DNA of 64,000 nt from Microbacterium sp. CBA3102 (GTDB taxonomy: Bacteria; Actinomycetota; Actinomycetes; Actinomycetales; Microbacteriaceae), in assembly GCF_007954505.1 (NCBI RefSeq), contig NZ_CP042412.1, forward strand, positions 3,596,001 to 3,660,000, given 5' to 3'. The position numbers and the translations under genes are program-made. A model generated the notes under the pieces. That model was not told where the DNA came from. It did not search any database and was given only the letters and a program-made list of their open reading frames with translations. Position 1 is the first letter of the stretch, and the number at the start of each line of letters is the position of its first letter. Of the stretch, positions 59,056-64,000 are shown in pieces.

Positions 59056-60342
59056 CTAGGACTTGATGTACGGCTTGCCGTCGGCGGCAGGGGCCTTGAT
59101 CTGTCCGGCGAACCCGGCGACCGCGAGCAGAGTCACGACGTACGGCAGCATGAGCATGAACTCGCCGGGGATCGGCGTCTTCAGGATCGAGAGCAGGTTC
59201 TGCAGGTTCGTGGCGAAACCGAACAGCAGGGCCGCGAGCGTCGCACGGATGGGATCCCAGCGCCCGAAGATCACGGCCGCGAGGGCGATGAAGCCGAGAC
59301 CCGCCGTCATCTCCTTGCCGAACTGCGGCACCGAGACGAGGGTGAAGTACGCGCCACCCATGCCGGCGATCGCGCCGGCCAGCAGCACGTTCCAGAAGCG
59401 GGTCGGGTTCACCTTGATGCCGACGGTGTCAGCCGCCTGCGGGTGCTCTCCCACGGCGCGGACGCGCAGGCCCCACCGCGTGCGGTACAGACCCCACGCG
59501 ACGACGGCGACGGTCACGAACATCAGGTATCCGATGAACGTCTGGTTGAACAGCACGGGTCCGATGATCGGGATGTCGCTCAGCAGTGGGATCTCCACCC
59601 GGGGGAACCGCACCGGGGTGTTCAGCGCCTCCTCGTTCGGCGCGAGGAGCGCGCCGTAGAGGAATCCGGTGAGACCCGTGACGAGCACGTTCAGCACCAC
59701 ACCGACGATGACCTGCTCGACGAGGTACTTGATGGCGAACGCGGCGAGCACGCTGGCCACCAGGACGCCACCGACCATCGCGCCGATCAGCCCGACGAAC
59801 GGGTTGCCGGTGATGCTGGAGAGCAGCGCGGCGGAGAACGCCCCGAGGAGCAGCTGTCCTTCGATCGCCACGTTGACGACGCCGGCACGTTCGCCGATCA
59901 CCCCGCCCAACGCACCGAACACGAGCGGCACCGACAGGGACACCGCTCCGAACAGCAGACTCGTGACGGGGACCAGTCCCCCGGCGGACGCCCAGACGAG
60001 GAACGCGAACACGGCGAGCACGCTGTAGGCGATGACCAGCCAGAGGGACGGCGGACGGTAGATCCAGGCTCGGAGGAACGCCCCGACCGTCAGAACCACC
60101 AGGATGCCGAACACGACCCAGAAGGTCGATGCCGTGGGCAAGGCGACATCCGGGAGCCCGAGCGCCGCCGAAGGGTCCGAGAGCCGGAACGTGCTGATGC
60201 CGTCGCGTGGCACGGTGAGGAAAAGCAGGGCCAGCAGCGCGGTGGCGACGGCGAGGACGATCGGCGCCTTGAGGTGCCGCTCCTTGACGGTCTCGAGCTG
60301 GACGGCGCCGCCTGCGGACACGGTCTGTGTGAGCGACATCAT
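59056..60342 (-). CDS. Nucleoside ABC importer permease (NupQ-like)
   Basis: 428 residues from ATG 60342, overlapping the stop of the other permease (ATGA). Extra N-terminal helices (to about 130) precede the conserved permease core VPLVFGALGGVIGERAGVVNVAIEGQLLLGAFSAAL and MTAGLGFIALAAVIFGRWDP, the branched-chain/ribose permease fold. It forms the channel with the neighbouring permease. Family members of this BMP-linked group (Bacillus NupNOPQ, Streptococcus BmpA-NupABC) import nucleosides. Confidence 0.93.
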   Translation of the reverse strand: MMSLTQTVSAGGAVQLETVKERHLKAPIVLAVATALLALLFLTVPRDGISTFRLSDPSAALGLPDVALPTASTFWVVFGILVVLTVGAFLRAWIYRPPSLWLVIAYSVLAVFAFLVWASAGGLVPVTSLLFGAVSLSVPLVFGALGGVIGERAGVVNVAIEGQLLLGAFSAALLSSITGNPFVGLIGAMVGGVLVASVLAAFAIKYLVEQVIVGVVLNVLVTGLTGFLYGALLAPNEEALNTPVRFPRVEIPLLSDIPIIGPVLFNQTFIGYLMFVTVAVVAWGLYRTRWGLRVRAVGEHPQAADTVGIKVNPTRFWNVLLAGAIAGMGGAYFTLVSVPQFGKEMTAGLGFIALAAVIFGRWDPIRATLAALLFGFATNLQNLLSILKTPIPGEFMLMLPYVVTLLAVAGFAGQIKAPAADGKPYIKS

Positions 60343-61658
60343 GCGGCCACCGCCTTCTTCGCGGCCTTGGCTCTCGCCTTGGCGGCCTTCTCCGCATCGG
60401 TCTTCGGCAGGAAGAACACCGAGCGCAGCAGCGGCGGCGCAGCGATGAACAGCACCACGAGCGACTGCACGACGAGGACGATGTCGACCGGGATATCCTG
60501 CGCCTGCATAGAGAACGAGCCCGCCTTGAGCGCGCCGAACAGGATGCCGGCCGCGAACGTGCCCCACGCGCGACTGCGGCCCAGGAGCGCGACCGTGATC
60601 GCGTCGAACCCGATGCCGGCGTCGATGGTCTCGGTAACGCCCGTCGTGACCGCCCCCTGGATCTGGTTCATCCCGGCGAGGCCCGCGAGCCCCCCGGCGA
60701 ACAGCATCGCGTACACGTAGACGCGCTGCACGCTGATACCCGCGGCGCGCGCGGCATGCGGGTTCTCCCCCACGGCGCGCATGCGCATGCCGAGTGAGGA
60801 GCGCTCGATCAGCCACCAGACGAAGAGCGTCGCCACGATCACGATCACGAAGCCGAGGTCGAGCAGCGGGAACTGCGGCCCCAGCAACGTCGGGAACTGC
60901 GCGCTCTCGGGCGTCGCCGAGCCGAGCGCCTGGTTCGTGCCCGGCTTCTGCAGCAGGCCCGGCGTGCGGATCATCCACAGCAGCAGGTAGTACGCGATGT
61001 AGTTGAGCATGATCGTCAGGATCACCTCGTGCGCACCGGTGCGCGCCTTGATGAGTCCTGCGATCGCACCCCAGAGCGCTCCGCCCGCGATACCGGCGAT
61101 GAGGGTGACCGGGATGTGCAGCCAGATCGGCAGGTCGAGCGAGAACGTGAACAGCGCCGCGACGGCGACACCGATGAGCATCTGACCGCGGGCACCGATG
61201 TTGAACAGCCCGACGCGGAACGCCAGAGCGACGCCGAGACCTGCGGCGATGAGCGGGGCAGCGAAGCCGAGGGTGTTCGTCAGCGGCCGGATCTGCGCCG
61301 CGAAGTCGGCACCCCTCGCGTTGAAGATCGCTCCGCGGAACAGCGCCTCGTAGCCGTTGTACACGGCGTTCCAGGCGGCGACGAAGGTGTCACCGGGCTG
61401 GGCGAAGAAGTAGACCGAGGCCGCCTGCACGTCTTCGTTGGTGACGGCGATGAGGATGCCGCCGACGATGAGCGCCAGCACGATCGCGAGGATCGTCGTC
61501 ACGGCGTTGCCGCGGAGGATCTCCTTGAGGATGACGTTGCCGCGCGGAGGCGGGGGCACGTCGGACGGGTCGCGCGGAACCGTGCCGGTGCTCGTCGCGA
61601 GCTCCTGCGGCGGGATACCCTTGGTCACATCTCCTGCGCCGGGTGTCGCTCCGCTCAC
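60339..61658 (-). CDS. Nucleoside ABC importer permease (NupP-like)
   Basis: 439 residues with a GTG overlapping the ATPase stop (GTGA). A cytoplasmic N-terminus of ~45 residues, then about nine helices. Core motifs LIAAGLGVALAFRVGLFNIGARGQMLIG and GIGFDAITVALLGRSRAWGTFAAGILFGALKAG. The C-terminus is Lys/Ala-rich (KTDAEKAAKARAKAAKKAVAA). Partner of the permease downstream. Confidence 0.93.
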   Translation of the reverse strand: MSGATPGAGDVTKGIPPQELATSTGTVPRDPSDVPPPPRGNVILKEILRGNAVTTILAIVLALIVGGILIAVTNEDVQAASVYFFAQPGDTFVAAWNAVYNGYEALFRGAIFNARGADFAAQIRPLTNTLGFAAPLIAAGLGVALAFRVGLFNIGARGQMLIGVAVAALFTFSLDLPIWLHIPVTLIAGIAGGALWGAIAGLIKARTGAHEVILTIMLNYIAYYLLLWMIRTPGLLQKPGTNQALGSATPESAQFPTLLGPQFPLLDLGFVIVIVATLFVWWLIERSSLGMRMRAVGENPHAARAAGISVQRVYVYAMLFAGGLAGLAGMNQIQGAVTTGVTETIDAGIGFDAITVALLGRSRAWGTFAAGILFGALKAGSFSMQAQDIPVDIVLVVQSLVVLFIAAPPLLRSVFFLPKTDAEKAAKARAKAAKKAVAA

Positions 61659-63169
61659 GCGGCCACCTCCCCTTCGGCCGCTCCGGCCATCATGAGTCCG
61701 AGCGTCTCCCGGGGCGTGTCGCCGGGGACGATGCCGACGATCGTGCCGCGGTACATGACCGCGATCCGGTCGGCCAGAGCCGCGACCTCGTCGAGCTCCG
61801 TGGAGACGACGATCACCGGAATGCCGGCATCCCGCGTCTCGATGATCCGTTTGTGGATGAACTCGATCGACCCGACGTCGACGCCGCGGGTCGGCTGCGC
61901 GGCGACGAGCAGCCGCAGGTCGCGGCTCATCTCACGGGCGATGACGACCTTCTGCTGGTTTCCGCCCGACAACGTGCCTGCCGCCGTCTCGGGCCCCTGG
62001 GTGCGGATGTCGTACTCGGTGATGCGCGCACGGGCGAACTCGTCGAGCGCGGCGCGGCGGAGTGTGCCCGCGCGACTGAACGCCGGATCGTCCGAGCGGT
62101 CCAGGATGAGGTTCTCGGCGACGGAGAAGCCGGCGACCAGGCCGTCCTCCGTGCGGTCCTCCGGCACGAACCCGACCCCCGCGTCGAGGATCGCACGCAC
62201 GCTCCGGCCGACGAGTTCCTTGCCGTCGAGGGAGATGCTGCCTTCCACGCGGGCGGCGAGGCCGACGATGGCCTCCACCAGTTCCGTCTGGCCGTTGCCC
62301 TGGACACCCGCGATCGCGAGGACCTCGCCCGGGCGGACGGAGAAATCGATGCCGTCGACGACGATCGCGCCGGTGGGCGTGAGGATGCGCAGTCCCGAGA
62401 CCTCGAGACCTCCTTCGCCGAGGCGCGGCGGATCCTTCTGGACCGTGAGCTCGACGGCCCTGCCCACCATGAGGGAGGCGAGTTCGGCGTTCGTCGCGGT
62501 GGGCGATGCCTCACCCACGACGCGTCCGAGCCGGACGATGGTGATCTTGTCGGCGACCTCGCGCACCTCGCGCAGCTTGTGCGTGATGAACACGATCGCC
62601 GTGCCCTCGTCGCGCAGCTGACGCATGATGTTCATCAGCTCGTCGGTCTCCTGCGGCGTCAGCACGGCGGTCGGCTCGTCGAACACGAGCACCTTCGCAT
62701 CGCGCGAGAGCGCCTTGATGATCTCGACGCGCTGCTGCACTCCGACGGGGAGGTCACCCACGAGCGCATCCGGGTCGATGTCGAATCCGAAGCGGGCCGC
62801 GACCGACCGCACGTGCTCTCGCGCCTTCGCGATGTCGAGCGTGCCGAGGGCTTTGGTCTGCTCGTGGCCGAGCATGACGTTCTCGGCGACCGTGAAGACG
62901 GGAACGAGCATGAAGTGCTGGTGGACCATGCCGATCCCCGCCGCCATCGCGTCACCGGGTCCTCGGAAGCGCTGCACCTCGTCATCGAGGAGGATCTCGC
63001 CCTCATCCGCCTGATACAGGCCGTAGAGGACGTTCATGAGCGTGGACTTGCCCGCGCCGTTCTCGCCGAGCAGCGCGTGGATCTCGCCCGGTTCGACCAC
63101 CAGGTCGATGTGGTCGTTCGCCACGAGGCTGCCGAATCGCTTGGTGATGCCGCGAAGTTCGAGCTTCAT
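61655..63169 (-). CDS. Nucleoside ABC importer ATPase, duplicated
   Basis: 504 residues with two ABC domains, as in RbsA/NupO. First: Walker A GENGAGKST, MVHQHFMLVPVFTVAENVMLG, LPVGVQQRVEI, VLVFDEPTAVLTPQE. Second: VLAIAGVQGNGQTELVEAI, FVPEDRTEDGLVAGFSVAENLIL, LSGGNQQKVVIAREM, LLVAAQPTRGVDVGSIEFIH. The second Walker A is GVQGNGQTE, degenerate, as usual in this group. AAGGTG precedes the ATG. Confidence 0.95.
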   Translation of the reverse strand: MKLELRGITKRFGSLVANDHIDLVVEPGEIHALLGENGAGKSTLMNVLYGLYQADEGEILLDDEVQRFRGPGDAMAAGIGMVHQHFMLVPVFTVAENVMLGHEQTKALGTLDIAKAREHVRSVAARFGFDIDPDALVGDLPVGVQQRVEIIKALSRDAKVLVFDEPTAVLTPQETDELMNIMRQLRDEGTAIVFITHKLREVREVADKITIVRLGRVVGEASPTATNAELASLMVGRAVELTVQKDPPRLGEGGLEVSGLRILTPTGAIVVDGIDFSVRPGEVLAIAGVQGNGQTELVEAIVGLAARVEGSISLDGKELVGRSVRAILDAGVGFVPEDRTEDGLVAGFSVAENLILDRSDDPAFSRAGTLRRAALDEFARARITEYDIRTQGPETAAGTLSGGNQQKVVIAREMSRDLRLLVAAQPTRGVDVGSIEFIHKRIIETRDAGIPVIVVSTELDEVAALADRIAVMYRGTIVGIVPGDTPRETLGLMMAGAAEGEVAA

Positions 63170-63220
63170 ATCTGCACCTTATCCAGAAGAGTCATCCAGG
63201 AGAATCATCGTCCGTCCACG

Positions 63221-63261
63221 GCACGGGGCGAGTGGCAGCCTGCTCACCACTCGCCCCGTGC
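63221..63261 (-). terminator. Stem-loop between the BMP gene and the importer ATPase gene
   Basis: A perfect 15-base-pair GC-rich stem (63221-63235 with 63247-63261) with an 11-base loop in the 107-base gap. No U-run follows, so it is more likely an attenuator or 3' stabiliser that keeps the binding protein mRNA in excess over the transporter mRNA. Confidence 0.6.
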
Positions 63262-63276
63262 TGGACCTGCGACGAC

Positions 63277-64000
63277 TTACGGGGAGTTCTCGGACTCCAC
63301 CGTGATGTCGCCCGCGATGATCTGCTTCTGCAGCTCGGCGAGCTCGTCGAGGAGCCCGTCGGGCAGCTGGGACTCGAAGTCACCGAAGCCGGAGAGCTTC
63401 ACGCCCTCGTTCTCGAGCGTTCCCACGTACGGGGCCGGGTCGAAGTCGCCGGCGGCGGCCGCGATGGTCGCGTCCTTCACGGCGACGTCGATCGCCTTCA
63501 TGATCGAGACCAGCGTGATGTCGGCGACGCTCGGGTCAGCCACGGCCAGGTCGCTGTCGACACCGAGCATCAGCGTGTCCTTGCCGCTGTCGGCGATCGC
63601 CGCTGCCGCGCTCTGGTAGACCGGGCCACCGACGGGCAGGATCACGTCGACGCCCTGGTCGAGCACGCCCTGCGCGGTCTGCTTGGCCGTGTCGTTCGCG
63701 TCGAAGCCGCCCGTGAACGAGCCCTTCTGCGTCGCGGCGTCCCAACCGAAGACCTGGACCGAAGCGGACTTGTCCTCGTTGTACTTCTCGACACCGAGCT
63801 GGTAGCCGTCCATGAACACGGCGACGGACGGGATCTGCATCCCGCCGAAGGTGCCGACCTTGTTCACGCCGCTCTGCGCCGACCAGGCGGCCGAGGCGTA
63901 GCCACCGAGGTAGGCGGCCTGAGCCGTGTCGAAGACCAGCGGCTTGATGTTCGGGGCGTCGACGTTGCCGTCGAAGTCGTTGTCGGCCCAGTCGTCGATG
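63277..64000 (-). CDS. BMP-family nucleoside-binding lipoprotein, 3' part only
   Basis: The last 241 residues; the start lies beyond the right edge. The visible part is a periplasmic-binding fold of the BMP/Med/PnrA type: FDTAQAAYLGGYASAAWSAQ, KVGTFGGMQIPSVAVFMDGYQLGVEKYN, VFGWDAATQKGSFTGGFDANDTAKQTAQGVLDQGVDVILPVGGPVYQSAAAAI and DSDLAV. It captures nucleosides for the importer encoded downstream. A lipobox is expected in the missing part. Confidence 0.93.
   Translation of the reverse strand, partial: IDDWADNDFDGNVDAPNIKPLVFDTAQAAYLGGYASAAWSAQSGVNKVGTFGGMQIPSVAVFMDGYQLGVEKYNEDKSASVQVFGWDAATQKGSFTGGFDANDTAKQTAQGVLDQGVDVILPVGGPVYQSAAAAIADSGKDTLMLGVDSDLAVADPSVADITLVSIMKAIDVAVKDATIAAAAGDFDPAPYVGTLENEGVKLSGFGDFESQLPDGLLDELAELQKQIIAGDITVESENSP

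Noticed and set aside
1..64000. CRISPR arrays, insertion sequences, prophage or integrated elements
   Set aside because: No regularly spaced repeats, transposase, integrase or phage genes were found; the tRNA-Leu gene at 13974 shows no duplicated 3' end nearby that would mark an attachment site.

Overview
The window is 64 kb of chromosome from a high-GC actinobacterium. Its gene content and order fit Microbacteriaceae, most likely Microbacterium or a close relative; this is an inference from a DUF3039 protein, the ftsE-ftsX-smpB and accD-accE-maf-accA clusters, the LpdA-type reductase and the very common leaderless gene starts. It is dense, ordinary chromosome: no insertion sequence, prophage, integrase or CRISPR array was seen, and no gene-free stretch exceeds about 250 bases.

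Layout. 1-6155: the end of an S9-type hydrolase, then smpB, ftsX and ftsE, two tandem DUF2510 membrane proteins and prfB. 6236-13832: an MFS transporter and a Tad (Flp) pilus locus split in two halves (tadA-tadB-tadC and flp-tadE-tadE-tadG-like) by a GbsR/MarR regulator with a divergent FAD monooxygenase. 13974-23325: tRNA-Leu(UAG), DedA, Ku and LigD (end joining), a CDF metal exporter, a RibD/DHFR-like reductase, the murI-rph-rdgB operon, pncB and a DUF3039 protein. 23366-28888: an ABC exporter whose ATPase carries a long histone-H1-like tail, a sugar-nucleotide-type nucleotidyltransferase and an unrecognised protein. 28977-39002: acyl-CoA carboxylase accD-accE, a ROK regulator, a two-component system with an extra kinase-like membrane protein, an RNA uracil methyltransferase, maf and the biotin carboxylase accA. 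39161-43423: lpdA, then purine nucleoside phosphorylase, a phosphosugar mutase and an HPr. 43430-51005: a complete mannitol PTS system (MtlR regulator, EIIB-like protein, HPr, Enzyme I, EIICB, EIIA, mannitol-1-phosphate dehydrogenase). 51091-56167: a flavin monooxygenase / BASS symporter / epimerase operon, an alpha/beta hydrolase and a polysaccharide deacetylase. 56170-64000: adenosine deaminase, thymidine phosphorylase, cytidine deaminase and a BMP-type nucleoside ABC importer.

How the genes work together. The right-hand third covers nucleoside use: uptake (BMP protein, ATPase, two permeases), deamination (add, cdd), phosphorolysis (deoA, deoD) and onward conversion of pentose-1-phosphate (the mutase beside deoD). 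The order accD-accE-maf-accA-lpdA-deoD-mutase-add-deoA-cdd follows the Mycobacterium tuberculosis accD5-to-cdd region, with other modules placed in between. The mannitol operon carries its own HPr and Enzyme I and so could run without general PTS proteins.

Signals outside the genes. At least 18 genes have a TANNNT box ending 6-9 bases before the start codon, the mark of leaderless transcription; at 36502-36511 two such boxes for divergent genes overlap. A TTATCCACA element stands exactly 40 bases upstream of the first gene of each half of the split Tad locus. Dyad operators overlap the promoters of the RibD-like gene, pncB and the mtl operon, and an 84-base three-tier stem-loop lies between accA and lpdA.
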